DNA of 41,759 nucleotides from an uncultured Pelagibacteraceae bacterium (GTDB lineage Bacteria > Pseudomonadota > Alphaproteobacteria > Pelagibacterales > Pelagibacteraceae). Of this stretch, positions 25,326-34,305 are shown piece after piece. The position numbers were made by a program, and so were the translations under genes. Position 1 is the stretch's first letter. The number at the start of each line of letters is the position of its first letter. Under the pieces are notes generated by a model that saw nothing but the letters and a program-made list of their open reading frames with translations, was not told the origin of the DNA and searched no databases. The DNA is taken from contig CACGGJ010000010.1 of the NCBI GenBank assembly GCA_902572515.1, positions 1-41,759 on the forward strand, given 5' to 3'.

Positions 25326-25331
25326 CAGAAA

Positions 25332-26501
25332 CTATTTAGAAAAAACGTTTGTTTTATCAGTTTTTTCCCATGAAAATGAACCATTTTCTTCAGGTGCTCT
25401 ACCAAAATGACCATAGGCGGCTGTTTTTTCATATATTGGTTTATTTAAATTTAACATTTCTCTGATACCTCTAGGGCTCAAATCAAAATTTTCTTTAATC
25501 TTTTCTACTACAAATTTATTTTTATCTAGATCATTATCAAATAAATCAACATAAATAGATAATGGTTTTGAAACGCCAATTGCATAAGCTAACTGAATTA
25601 AACACTTTTCAGAAATTTTAGAACCAACAACATTTTTAGCAATATATCTTGCCGCATAAGCCGCTGATCTATCAACTTTTGTTGGATCTTTTCCTGAAAA
25701 AGCACCACCACCATGAGGTGCGGCTCCACCATAAGTATCAACAATAATTTTTCTACCTGTCAAACCACAATCTCCATCTGGACCACCAATTACAAAATTT
25801 CCTGTAGGATTTACATAAAACTCATCCTCATTAAAACCATCAAGAAAATTCTTAGGAATTGATTTTAACATATAAGGTCTAAGTAAATCTCTGACTTGTG
25901 ATTGATTAACATCTGGCGAATGTTGTGAAGATATTACTACTGATTTTACTTTTGAAGGTTTTCCATTAATATATTCAAATGTTACCTGGCTTTTTGAATC
26001 TGGTTCAATATTTTTTAATTTTCCAGATTTTCTATCTTCAGCCATTAATCTTAAAATTTTATGAGAATAATGTATAGGTGCTGGCATTAAAACATCTGTT
26101 TCATTACATGCGTATCCAAACATAATACCTTGATCTCCAGCTCCTTCATCTTTGTTGCCAGAGGAATCTACACCCATGGCAATATCAGCTGATTGGGAAT
26201 GTAAGTGACTTTCAATTTTTGTAGCTTCTTTCCAAGTAAATCCTTCTTGGTCATAACCAATATCTTTTATACAATTTCTTACTTTTTCAATTAATTCATC
26301 TTTTTTAATTTCTGGACCTCTTACTTCACCAGCTAAAACAACTTTATTTGTCGTTGTTAGTGTTTCGCATGCAACTCTAGAATATGGATCTCCAGAAATA
26401 AAACTATCAACAACCATATCTGAAATCCTATCAGACACTTTATCTGGGTGGCCCTCAGAGACAGACTCGCTAGTGAAAAGAAAATTTTTTAAATTACTCA
26501 T
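25332..26501 (-). CDS. metK: S-adenosylmethionine synthetase
   Basis: Makes SAM from methionine and ATP. Signatures: [14 protein letters not shown] (GHPDK at 17-21), [12 protein letters not shown], and the phosphate loop [19 protein letters not shown]. At 389 aa it is of standard length. Its start overlaps the lnt stop by eight bases, so it belongs to the phoH-ybeY-lnt-metK run. No riboswitch is possible in a separate leader because of this overlap. trmB and rimP, which usually follow metK in alphaproteobacteria, are absent; a terminator and nusA follow. Confidence 0.98.
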   Translation of the reverse strand: MSNLKNFLFTSESVSEGHPDKVSDRISDMVVDSFISGDPYSRVACETLTTTNKVVLAGEVRGPEIKKDELIEKVRNCIKDIGYDQEGFTWKEATKIESHLHSQSADIAMGVDSSGNKDEGAGDQGIMFGYACNETDVLMPAPIHYSHKILRLMAEDRKSGKLKNIEPDSKSQVTFEYINGKPSKVKSVVISSQHSPDVNQSQVRDLLRPYMLKSIPKNFLDGFNEDEFYVNPTGNFVIGGPDGDCGLTGRKIIVDTYGGAAPHGGGAFSGKDPTKVDRSAAYAARYIAKNVVGSKISEKCLIQLAYAIGVSKPLSIYVDLFDNDLDKNKFVVEKIKENFDLSPRGIREMLNLNKPIYEKTAAYGHFGRAPEENGSFSWEKTDKTNVFSK

Positions 26502-28038
26502 TTTTACGTTTCTTAAATGAAAATATTAAAAAAATATACAACAAAATTATAAATCCAAAAATTTTATTTCCAAATTTTGCAAATAGAGTCTTCTCTATTT
26601 TCCTTGACTCACTTAAATCTATATATCCAGATTTATTTATATCTACTTTTTGCTCAATAACCCCCATCGGATTAATAATTGCTGTTGCCCCATTATTTGC
26701 AGACCTTAAAACATATTTCCCACTCTCTATTGCTCTAAAAATACTATGAGTAAAATGTTGCTTCGGACCAATAGATTTACCAAACCAACCATCTTCAGAA
26801 ATATTTACAATGTAATCAAAGTTACTGTTTGTAAAAATTTTACCTGAATAAATTATCTCATAACAAATAAGGGGTAATATTTTCACTGATAAATTATTAT
26901 ATTTCAGATTAATTATGTTTCTTTCCTCACCTTTTGAATATGATTGGTATTCATTAGTAATTGTTTTTAAGCCAATACTTTTTAATAATTTTTCAAAAGG
27001 TAAAAATTCTCCAAAAGGAACAAGTTTTATTTTTTTATATGAATTTATTACATTAAGATCATAATCAAAAATAGATAATGAGTTAAAATGTTTAATAGTT
27101 TTATTCTCACCTTCTTTACTATTGATACCAATTACTAACAAATGATTTTCGTTAAATTTATTTTCAAATAACCACTTGTATTCTTTTAATTGGTCTTGTG
27201 AAATACCTGGAATTATACCCTCTGGCCAAATAAAAATTATTTTTTCACTTTTTTTGGGAGAGCTAATTTCAATTAGTTCTTCTATTGCAGTTATAGGATC
27301 AACATTGTTATAAAATCTGTCTATACTTATATTTGAACTCAAAATTCTTATTTTATAGTCAAGATTTTTTACCTCTTGATTGTTAAATTTTTCTAAATTT
27401 TGTGAACCAAGTACATAAAATGATAACGTTGTAATAAGAAATGCAATACAAATACTAATATCTTTTTTATTTTCTCTTAAAAAAAATATTGATGGGCTTG
27501 TAAATAATGAAATACAGAAAAGATTAAAGCTGTATGTGCCTATGACTGATGCAATGTTTAAAATTTCGATTTGATTAGAGAAACTATAAGCAATTAAATT
27601 CCAAGGAAAACCGGTTAATATTGATCCTCGTAGAAACTCTACTATTCCAAATATTAAAGAAAAAAGAAAAAATGAGCTCAAACTTTTATTTGGTTTTAAA
27701 ACTGCAAATAAATAAGCAACTAAAGCATAAAACAAGGCTAATAAACCGGGTATTAATATTATTGTAAATGGTATTAAAAACTTAAAACTTTGATCAAACG
27801 TTAATGATATTGAGATCCAATATAAATTACTTACAAAATAACCAAACCCAAAAAACCAACCATAAAGGAAAAATATTTTTTTATTTTTATAAAACTCAAT
27901 TTTTTTTATTAAAAATATAAAGAATAAACTAAAAGTTAAAAAATTTATTATAACATAATTAAATGGAGGTAAACTTAAGGAGGTAAGCACCCCTAATAAA
28001 ATTAAATAAATTAATTCAATATAAAATTTATTTTTCAA
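26494..28038 (-). CDS. lnt: Apolipoprotein N-acyltransferase
   Basis: Inner-membrane enzyme that adds the third acyl chain to the N-terminal cysteine of lipoproteins. An N-terminal half with about six hydrophobic helices precedes a periplasmic nitrilase-like domain with the catalytic Glu273 in WPEG and the nucleophile Cys392 in PLICYEI; the lysine in [14 protein letters not shown] is the third residue. [19 protein letters not shown] is also typical. A final hydrophobic helix and a Lys-rich tail end the 514-aa protein. At least two candidate lipoprotein substrates are encoded in this window (1067-1198 and 39180-39773). Confidence 0.96.
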   Translation of the reverse strand: MKNKFYIELIYLILLGVLTSLSLPPFNYVIINFLTFSLFFIFLIKKIEFYKNKKIFFLYGWFFGFGYFVSNLYWISISLTFDQSFKFLIPFTIILIPGLLALFYALVAYLFAVLKPNKSLSSFFLFSLIFGIVEFLRGSILTGFPWNLIAYSFSNQIEILNIASVIGTYSFNLFCISLFTSPSIFFLRENKKDISICIAFLITTLSFYVLGSQNLEKFNNQEVKNLDYKIRILSSNISIDRFYNNVDPITAIEELIEISSPKKSEKIIFIWPEGIIPGISQDQLKEYKWLFENKFNENHLLVIGINSKEGENKTIKHFNSLSIFDYDLNVINSYKKIKLVPFGEFLPFEKLLKSIGLKTITNEYQSYSKGEERNIINLKYNNLSVKILPLICYEIIYSGKIFTNSNFDYIVNISEDGWFGKSIGPKQHFTHSIFRAIESGKYVLRSANNGATAIINPMGVIEQKVDINKSGYIDLSESRKIEKTLFAKFGNKIFGFIILLYIFLIFSFKKRKNE

Positions 28039-28039
28039 T

Positions 28040-28501
28040 TTAAATTATTTTTGATTGTACGGATTTAAATATTAGATTTTCCTCTTTTAACATTTTGGAA
28101 TAATCTTTATTTTTTTTATGATCAAAGCCCAAAAGATGAAGAAAACCATGTATAAATATTTTAGTAACTTTTTCTTTAAAAGATTTTGAATCTTGCGATC
28201 TTGGTTTGTCTAGATGGTTATAGCTAATGATAACATCTCCAAGATAAGTATTTTTTTTAATTTTTATTTTTTTATCTAATGGAAAAGATAAAATATCTGT
28301 AGATTTATTTTTTTTTCTAAAAACCTTGTTTAATTTTTTAATATTCTTATTATTTGAAAGTAATAGTGTGAAGGTTACTTTTTTATTTAAAAATTTATAT
28401 TTTTTTGGAAAAGCTTTACATATTTTTTTAAAAAAAATATCCTTATTTTTAAGCCTTTTTGACCAAGCCTTCTCCTCAGAGAAGACATTAATACTAATCA
28501 T
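28040..28501 (-). CDS. ybeY: Endoribonuclease YbeY
   Basis: Metal-dependent RNase for 16S rRNA 3' processing and ribosome quality control. The zinc motif HGFLHLLGFDH (H-x3-H-x5-H) near the C-terminus is diagnostic. STDILSFP and YLGDVIIS upstream are the other conserved blocks. The protein is 153 aa and unusually rich in lysine. It overlaps phoH by eight bases and ends one base before lnt. Confidence 0.95.
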   Translation of the reverse strand: MISINVFSEEKAWSKRLKNKDIFFKKICKAFPKKYKFLNKKVTFTLLLSNNKNIKKLNKVFRKKNKSTDILSFPLDKKIKIKKNTYLGDVIISYNHLDKPRSQDSKSFKEKVTKIFIHGFLHLLGFDHKKNKDYSKMLKEENLIFKSVQSKII

Positions 28502-29489
28502 TATTTGAGTATGCTTTAACTATTTTAGAAACAAGTGGATGTCTAACTACATCTGAATGATCAAAATCAACTATGGATATTTCCTTTAAATGCCCAAGCA
28601 ACTCTTTTGATCGGACTAATCCTGACATGCTTTTATTTGGTAAATCAATTTGAGAAGGATCTCCATTAACAACTATTTTTGAATTTTCTCCAATACGTGT
28701 TAGAAACATTTTAATCTGAGTATCTGTAGCATTTTGTGCTTCGTCTAAAATTGCAAAGGAATTTTTAAGAGTTCTACCTCTCATAAAAGCTAAAGGCGCA
28801 ATCTCTATATCTCCGATCTCAATCATTCGCTGTATTTTTTCAAAGTCGAAGAGATCATATAAAGAGTCATATAAAGGTCTAAGATAAGGATCTACTTTTT
28901 CCTTCATATCACCTGGCAAAAATCCCAAACGCTCACCCGCTTCTACAGCTGGTCTTGAAAGAATAATTCTCTCAATCTTTTTTTCTAAAAGCATAGTTAA
29001 GCCTACGGCTACTGCCAAAAAAGTTTTCCCTGTTCCTGCCGGTCCAGCTGAAATTACAATATCACTCTCCCTCAAAGCTCTCACATAGCTTTTTTGTTTT
29101 TCAGATCTAGGAATTATAGATTTCTTGGGAGTTTTAATGATGTCTGTAACATTATTATTTTTTACTTTTTCATTAATCATAAAGTTATCAACTGATGAAA
29201 GTATATCTTTATTCTCTATACTTCCATTATTAATAAACTGATTAGCTAAAAATTGAATAGCGTTTTTAATTTTTTCATTATTTTCAGGTGTTGATTTAAT
29301 TAAAATTGAATTTCCCCTTGAATATAAGCTGCAATTTGTTATTTTTTCTAATTCTTGTAAATTTTTATTAAATTCCCCAACAACACCCATCAACAAGTTA
29401 TTGTCATGAAATATAACACTTAAAGAATTGTTATCTGAATAAACAAATTTTAAAGACTGATCGATATTTTTTTTAGTTATTCCACTCAA
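28494..29489 (-). CDS. ybeZ: PhoH-like ATPase (YbeZ)
   Basis: P-loop NTPase of the PhoH family that partners YbeY in RNA metabolism. Walker A is GPAGTGKTFLAVAVG; RPAVEAGERLGFLPGDMKEKVDPYLRPLYD, FMRGRTLKNSFAILDEAQNAT (Walker B) and GDPSQIDLP follow. An N-terminal KH-like segment of about 90 residues precedes the ATPase core. At 331 aa it is of normal length. It lies three bases downstream of miaB. Confidence 0.95.
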   Translation of the reverse strand: MSGITKKNIDQSLKFVYSDNNSLSVIFHDNNLLMGVVGEFNKNLQELEKITNCSLYSRGNSILIKSTPENNEKIKNAIQFLANQFINNGSIENKDILSSVDNFMINEKVKNNNVTDIIKTPKKSIIPRSEKQKSYVRALRESDIVISAGPAGTGKTFLAVAVGLTMLLEKKIERIILSRPAVEAGERLGFLPGDMKEKVDPYLRPLYDSLYDLFDFEKIQRMIEIGDIEIAPLAFMRGRTLKNSFAILDEAQNATDTQIKMFLTRIGENSKIVVNGDPSQIDLPNKSMSGLVRSKELLGHLKEISIVDFDHSDVVRHPLVSKIVKAYSNND

Positions 29490-29492
29490 ATT

Positions 29493-30821
29493 CTATGCAA
29501 CCTTCTGATCCGAATTAGTTATTACTTCACCGAATAAAGTATTTCTATTACTATCTTTAATTCTCACTTGAACTATTTTTCCAATATCATTCTTTTTACC
29601 ATTAAAAATTACAGATGTCATATACTCAGATCTACCAAAAGCTTTGCTTTTATCATCGGTTAAATTTTCAACCAAAACATCAATAACTTTACCCTCCAAT
29701 GACTTGTTCATTTCGATTTGATTTTTGAATAAGATAGTTTGAATTTTTTCTAATCTTTCAATAGAAATTTTTTTTCCAATTAGGTCTAAATTTTCGGCGA
29801 CTGTTCCAGGTCTTGGACTAAAAATAAATGAATAAGAGTTAATAAATTTAATTCTTTCAATTAATCTAATAGTATCCTTAAAATCCTGATCCTCTTCACC
29901 AGGATAACCTATTATAAAATCACTTGAAAATTCTATATTTGAATTAATTTCTTTTAATTTATCAAAAGTGCTTAAATATTCCTCAATAGTATGTTTTCTA
30001 TTCATCAACTTTAAAATTTTATTAGATCCACTTTGAACCGGTAAATGCACAAGTGGCATTAACTTTCCAGAGGTTTTATATACTTCAATTAAATCCTCAG
30101 TCATATCTTTTGGGTGAGATGTTGTATATCTAACTCTCTTAATTTCAGATAATTTTTCAATATTTAAAATCAAATCTGATAATCTATATCCTTGGTTATC
30201 ATAAGCATTCACATTTTGACCAAGTAAAATTATTTCTTTTGCACCATTATCAGCTAAATATTTTGCTTCATCCAAAATTTGTTTAAATGGTCGAGAATAT
30301 TCTGGTCCTCTTGTATATGGGACCACGCAAAAATGACAAAACTTATCACATCCTTCCTGAATAGTTAAGAAGGATGAAACTTTTCCAGTTTCATTTTTAA
30401 TTTTACTCAAAAATTTAAATTTAGAAACTGCATCAAATTCAGTTTCTTCAATCTTTTTCTTTTTTTTGTTATAATTTAATATTGTGTCATTTATTTTGTG
30501 ATAAGCTTGAGGACCAATAACTAAATCTATGTAAGGTTCTCTTTTAAGCATTTCCTGATTTTCTGCTTGAGCTACACACCCTGCAATAATTACCAATGGC
30601 TTTTTTTTAGATCTAAAAATTTTTTTAACTCTACCTATTTCATGATAAACTTTTTCTTTTGCCTTATCTCTGATGTGACATGTATTCAAAAGATAACAGT
30701 TTGCTTCTTCATATTTCTCTGTTTTTTCATAACCAATTTTTTTTACTGAATCGTATATTCTATTTGAGTCATACTCATTCATTTGACATCCAAAAGTTTT
30801 AATAAATATTTTCTGACTCAT
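29493..30821 (-). CDS. miaB: tRNA-2-methylthio-N6-dimethylallyladenosine synthase
   Basis: Radical-SAM methylthiotransferase that modifies A37 of tRNAs. The N-terminal domain begins IKTFGCQMNEYDS, with further cysteines in NTCHIRDKA and GCVAQAE binding the auxiliary cluster. The radical-SAM loop is GCDKFCHFCVVPYTRG (CxxxCxxC). A C-terminal TRAM domain (LTDDKSKAFGRSEYM...) ends the 442-aa protein. It sits between fur and ybeZ in the conserved alphaproteobacterial order. Confidence 0.97.
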   Translation of the reverse strand: MSQKIFIKTFGCQMNEYDSNRIYDSVKKIGYEKTEKYEEANCYLLNTCHIRDKAKEKVYHEIGRVKKIFRSKKKPLVIIAGCVAQAENQEMLKREPYIDLVIGPQAYHKINDTILNYNKKKKKIEETEFDAVSKFKFLSKIKNETGKVSSFLTIQEGCDKFCHFCVVPYTRGPEYSRPFKQILDEAKYLADNGAKEIILLGQNVNAYDNQGYRLSDLILNIEKLSEIKRVRYTTSHPKDMTEDLIEVYKTSGKLMPLVHLPVQSGSNKILKLMNRKHTIEEYLSTFDKLKEINSNIEFSSDFIIGYPGEEDQDFKDTIRLIERIKFINSYSFIFSPRPGTVAENLDLIGKKISIERLEKIQTILFKNQIEMNKSLEGKVIDVLVENLTDDKSKAFGRSEYMTSVIFNGKKNDIGKIVQVRIKDSNRNTLFGEVITNSDQKVA

Positions 30822-30826
30822 AATTA

Positions 30827-31237
30827 TTAGGATTTTTTCTTAACCCCATATAATTCTAATTTATGGTCTACTAATTTATATCCATATTTTTCTGCAACTT
30901 TTTTTTGCAGCTTTTCAATTTCTTCGTCTACAAATTCTATAATTTCACCGGTTTTCACATCTATTAAATGATCGTGATGGCCTTCATTAAGCTCCTCATA
31001 TCTTGCTTTTCCACCTTTAAACTCATGCTTTGTTAATATTCCAGATTCTTCAAATAATTTTACCGTTCTATAAACAGTTGCGATACTTATTTTTGGATCA
31101 ATTTTAGACACTCTATTATAAAGTTCATCTACATCCGGATGGTCGGAAGACTCTGACATTACTTGTGCAATTACTCTTCTTTGATCAGTTAATTTAACTC
31201 CTTTTGCTAAACATTTTTGCTCTATTGTTTCTGACAT
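30827..31237 (-). CDS. fur: Fur/Mur-type metalloregulator
   Basis: A 136-aa Fur-family repressor. The winged helix has KLTDQRRVIAQVM and ISIATVYRTVKLFEESGILTKHEF; the metal-binding region has EGHHDHLIDVKTGEIIEF. The C-terminal CxxC pairs of E. coli Fur (structural zinc) are absent and only one cysteine occurs near the N-terminus, as is usual for alphaproteobacterial Fur/Mur proteins that sense manganese or iron. Position between tsaB and miaB is conserved in this class. Distinct from the Irr-type paralogue at 14789-15217. Confidence 0.93.
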   Translation of the reverse strand: MSETIEQKCLAKGVKLTDQRRVIAQVMSESSDHPDVDELYNRVSKIDPKISIATVYRTVKLFEESGILTKHEFKGGKARYEELNEGHHDHLIDVKTGEIIEFVDEEIEKLQKKVAEKYGYKLVDHKLELYGVKKKS

Positions 31238-31246
31238 AAAATAATT

Positions 31247-31633
31247 TTAACTTAAATAAATAGGGTTAATCAAATTTTTTTTAATATTAAATTTATCGCA
31301 CAAATCAGGGATATTTTCGTATTTTATGTTTTTTTCACCTTTAAAGTCTTCAACACTGTAACAATAATAGTCAATATTATTAGTCAATTTAAACGCTTTA
31401 ACTATAGAAAGAGAATTTCTTATACCTGCAAAACTTCCAGGCCCTCTATTTAAGTAAATTGTATTGATGTCTTTCAAGTTTAATTGATGAGAATTTAAAA
31501 AATCATTAATAATTAAAGTTAATTTTTCATAATTAATTTTAGTATTCTCTTTAGTAATATTATAAATATCATTATTAGTTATGATCATTAAAAAAATTTT
31601 TTCACTGGCTACATCAATTATCAGTTTATTCAT
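31247..31633 (-). CDS. tsaB: Short TsaB-like tRNA t6A protein (N-terminal domain only)
   Basis: TsaB is a partner of TsaD in making N6-threonylcarbamoyladenosine at tRNA position 37. From MNKLIIDVAS the protein is only 128 aa, about half the usual 220-230. The N-terminal ASKHA signature YLNRGPGSFAGIRNSLSIVKAF is clear, matching the family GPGSFTGLR block, and the end (NLINPIYLS) resembles the extreme C-terminus of TsaB (xPxYLR). The central-to-C-terminal domain is thus largely deleted rather than simply cut off. The frame is open upstream to 31684, but conservation starts at MNKLIIDVA. Its first 53 bases overlap the start of the divergent deacetylase. rimI, normally next, is missing. Confidence 0.83.
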   Translation of the reverse strand: MNKLIIDVASEKIFLMIITNNDIYNITKENTKINYEKLTLIINDFLNSHQLNLKDINTIYLNRGPGSFAGIRNSLSIVKAFKLTNNIDYYCYSVEDFKGEKNIKYENIPDLCDKFNIKKNLINPIYLS

Positions 31634-32642
31634 AATTACTTTATTTTCTAATATCAGTTCTAAATCAGATGAAAATAATATCAAATACTATTCTAATGAT
31701 GAGGGAATTCTGTCAATAATGTATCACCGTTTTAATGAGAATAAGTACCCTTCTACTAATATTAAAATGGATATATTTGAGGAACATATAGATATTGTTA
31801 AGAAATCAGATTTTAATTTTCTTAATCCAAATAATTTTGATGAACAGTTTAAAAAACCAAAATCAAAAAAAGAAATTCTTATAACTATCGATGATGCTTT
31901 TGAATCTTTTTATACTGAAGCATGGCCTTATCTGAAAGAACATAAAATTCCTTTCATTTTGTTTGTATCAACTAAGCCAGTAGGAAATAAAGGTTATATG
32001 ACTTGGGAACAAATTAAAGAAGTTGAAAGAAATGATTTTGCATACATAGGACATCATTCTCATACTCATGAATATCTCATAGATGTAAAGAATGAAGAGT
32101 TTATTTTAGATATTGAAACAGCTAATAAAATCTTTATGAAAGAGCTTGGTTATGTCCCTAATCTATTCTCATATCCCTTTGGTGAATACTCTAAATTTAT
32201 GAAAGACTATATTTCAAAAAATTTTAAATATGCGTTTGGGCAACATTCTGGAGTAATTGATTTAAATAAAGATAAGTTTGAACTACCAAGATTTCCAATT
32301 AATGAAAAATATGGAGAATTAAAAAGATTTAAATCAATAATAAATTATTTTCCACTCGAATATAAAAAAATATTACCTGAGGAAAAACAACTATTCGAAA
32401 ACACTAACCCACCAAATTTCAAGGTTGAATTTTTCAAGGAGCAAAAAAATTTATCTAATATAAATTGTTACTCTAATGAAGGTGATATTTGGGAAAAATC
32501 AAAAACAAATTTTGTAAATAACTCACTAACGATTGAATTTAGAGAACCATTCAAACCAAGAAGAGGAAGAATTAATTGTTCTCTTAATGATAATGGAAAA
32601 TGGAGATGGTTTGGTGTTCAATTTCCTATAAAAGAAAATTAA
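31581..32642 (+). CDS. Polysaccharide deacetylase (CE4/NodB domain), exported
   Basis: A 353-aa protein with an N-terminal signal or anchor helix (IFSLATSIISLFIITLF) and a CE4 fold: LSIMYHRF, the catalytic/metal pair in ILITIDDAFESF, the metal histidines in HHSHTH, and FSYPFGEYS. Such enzymes remove N-acetyl groups from peptidoglycan or other polysaccharides. The last ~100 residues, after FPLEYKKILPEE, form a separate region with two cysteines that I do not recognise. It is the only plus-strand gene in a long minus-strand run. Its 5' end overlaps that of tsaB by 53 bases and its stop shares four bases with that of the glucosaminidase, so it has no intergenic DNA of its own. A common role in cell-wall remodelling with the neighbour is likely but inferred. 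Confidence 0.88.
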   Translation: MIIKKIFSLATSIISLFIITLFSNISSKSDENNIKYYSNDEGILSIMYHRFNENKYPSTNIKMDIFEEHIDIVKKSDFNFLNPNNFDEQFKKPKSKKEILITIDDAFESFYTEAWPYLKEHKIPFILFVSTKPVGNKGYMTWEQIKEVERNDFAYIGHHSHTHEYLIDVKNEEFILDIETANKIFMKELGYVPNLFSYPFGEYSKFMKDYISKNFKYAFGQHSGVIDLNKDKFELPRFPINEKYGELKRFKSIINYFPLEYKKILPEEKQLFENTNPPNFKVEFFKEQKNLSNINCYSNEGDIWEKSKTNFVNNSLTIEFREPFKPRRGRINCSLNDNGKWRWFGVQFPIKEN

Positions 32643-33703
32643 ATCAAACTTTCTAAATCTTTGCTTGAAGGTAGGAGCCTAGCCTCATCAAAATCTTTTA
32701 AATTATTCTGTTCAATAATTTTTTGTAAGACCTCTATATATTGACTTCCTGTTTCTGCATATCTATCTAAATGTTTAGACAAAATGAAACTATCTAAGGG
32801 TTTATTTTGAATTCTTAGCTCTGTTCTAGCTTTTCTTAAATTTTTATATGTTGAGTGTGTATTTAAGTTTCTTAAATATGCTCTTACAGATAGCTGCAAA
32901 CTATGAAATTTCATAACTTTATGATCTTTGCCTTCATCAGCATTTTTAGGTTTTAATCCTTCTCCAGACCAAGTCCATTGTCCAAACAGAGCGTTTCCCT
33001 TTAAAGCAAATCTTGAAGTACCCCAGCCAGTTTCTTTAGCAGCTTGTGCTATTGCAAGTGAAACTGGTATTTCATCCATTCTTACTTTTAAAGTAGATAA
33101 ATCGTTTTTTCTTACACCGTATTGTTTATACTTTTTTTCTAACCATTTTTTTTCAATATCAGTGTTGCTATTTTTATTTAAAATTGTGAATAATCTTTTT
33201 CTATCAACTCTAATTTTATTGTTTTCCTTAACTATTAAAGGGAGAACAATTTTTATAAACATTTCTTTTCTCTTTTTAGTATTTCCAATATTTTTAATTT
33301 CATTTGGCAGAAGACCAATATCTATTGGTTTTACTAATTTTGTATCTCTTACATCTTCTAAATTATAATTTACTTCTTTAAATAAAAAATCAATCTCAGA
33401 TGTTGTATATCTGACTAGATTTATTTCAGAATTATTCTCTTCTAAAATATCATATAATAAATATCTTTCATCAGTATCTGCTGTTGAGTCTTCCTCAATT
33501 AATTGATCTTTGTTTAGAGTATTATTTAAAATGTTTTTAGAATTTTTTGTAAATTCATTGTTATTAAAATTCTTATCTTTAAAATTAATAATTATTGGCG
33601 AAACGTAAAAGAATGAAATTACAATAAAAGAACTTAGAAAAAACCGTGAAATTATATTAAGGCTTTTATTTTTTAAGAAACCTGATTTTTTAAATTTTTT
33701 CAT
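32639..33703 (-). CDS. Bax-like glucosaminidase-domain protein
   Basis: A 354-aa protein with an N-terminal membrane helix (FFLSSFIVISFFYVSPIII) and a C-terminal glucosaminidase domain: PVSLAIAQAAKETGWGTSRFA, with the catalytic glutamate in AKETGWG, then GNALFGQWTWSGEGL, SLQLSVRAYLRNLNTHSTY and YAETGSQYIEVLQKII. This matches the Bax/FlgJ-type N-acetylglucosaminidase family that cuts peptidoglycan glycan strands. The ~100-residue region after the helix is low-complexity and Asn-rich. It lies six bases after nfu and converges on the deacetylase. Confidence 0.9.
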   Translation of the reverse strand: MKKFKKSGFLKNKSLNIISRFFLSSFIVISFFYVSPIIINFKDKNFNNNEFTKNSKNILNNTLNKDQLIEEDSTADTDERYLLYDILEENNSEINLVRYTTSEIDFLFKEVNYNLEDVRDTKLVKPIDIGLLPNEIKNIGNTKKRKEMFIKIVLPLIVKENNKIRVDRKRLFTILNKNSNTDIEKKWLEKKYKQYGVRKNDLSTLKVRMDEIPVSLAIAQAAKETGWGTSRFALKGNALFGQWTWSGEGLKPKNADEGKDHKVMKFHSLQLSVRAYLRNLNTHSTYKNLRKARTELRIQNKPLDSFILSKHLDRYAETGSQYIEVLQKIIEQNNLKDFDEARLLPSSKDLESLI

Positions 33704-33709
33704 AATTAA

Positions 33710-34252
33710 TTATTGTATGGCAACAACCTCTTTTACTTCTGGCAAATAATGACATAAAAGATTTTGAACACCCTGTTTTAAAGTCATAGTTGAACTAGGA
33801 CAGCCTGAACAACTCCCTTGAAGTTGAACCTTTACAATTCCATCTTTAAATTCCTTAAATTTTATATCACCTCCATCTCTAGCAACAGCAGGCCTTATCT
33901 TTTGTTCTAGAATTTTTACAATTTTTTTTTCAATTTCAGTCAAATCCAGATCTTCTTTTTTTAGATTTTCATCAATTACAAACTCATTACCATCAGCGTA
34001 AAAATCATTTATTAAAGAAATTACAATATGTTTTATTTCGTCCCACTTAATGTTTTCTTTTTTATTTACTGAGATAAAATCTTGACCCAAAAAAATACCC
34101 TCGACACCGTTTATTGACAAAATATTTCTCACCAATTCATTTTGCATATCTTCTTTATTTGTAATTTCATATGGACCACTGTTTGAAACTTTCTTCCCAG
34201 GAAGAAATTTCAAAGAATTAGGATTCGGTGTTACTTCTGTTTGAACGAACAT
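33710..34252 (-). CDS. Nfu-type Fe-S cluster scaffold/carrier
   Basis: A 180-aa protein with an N-terminal Nfu domain (QTEVTPNPNSLKFLPGKKV) and a C-terminal NifU-like domain (ARDGGDIKFKEF...) with the cluster-binding CxxC in GSCSGCPSSTMTLKQGV. Such proteins deliver 4Fe-4S clusters to client enzymes such as MiaB or lipoyl synthase. It follows trpS after 53 AT-rich bases in which I cannot identify a clear promoter. The trpS-nfu pair is conserved in alphaproteobacteria. Confidence 0.95.
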   Translation of the reverse strand: MFVQTEVTPNPNSLKFLPGKKVSNSGPYEITNKEDMQNELVRNILSINGVEGIFLGQDFISVNKKENIKWDEIKHIVISLINDFYADGNEFVIDENLKKEDLDLTEIEKKIVKILEQKIRPAVARDGGDIKFKEFKDGIVKVQLQGSCSGCPSSTMTLKQGVQNLLCHYLPEVKEVVAIQ

Positions 34253-34305
34253 AAATTATATATAATGAATATTTTGAAAATTAAAACTTGATAATAAATT
34301 TTTAA

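Noticed and set aside
25332..26501. SAM riboswitch for metK
   Set aside because: The metK start overlaps the lnt stop by eight bases, so there is no leader to hold one.
32928..33368. 146-codon plus-strand frame opposite the glucosaminidase
   Set aside because: Antisense to a conserved catalytic domain and without motif or start signal.
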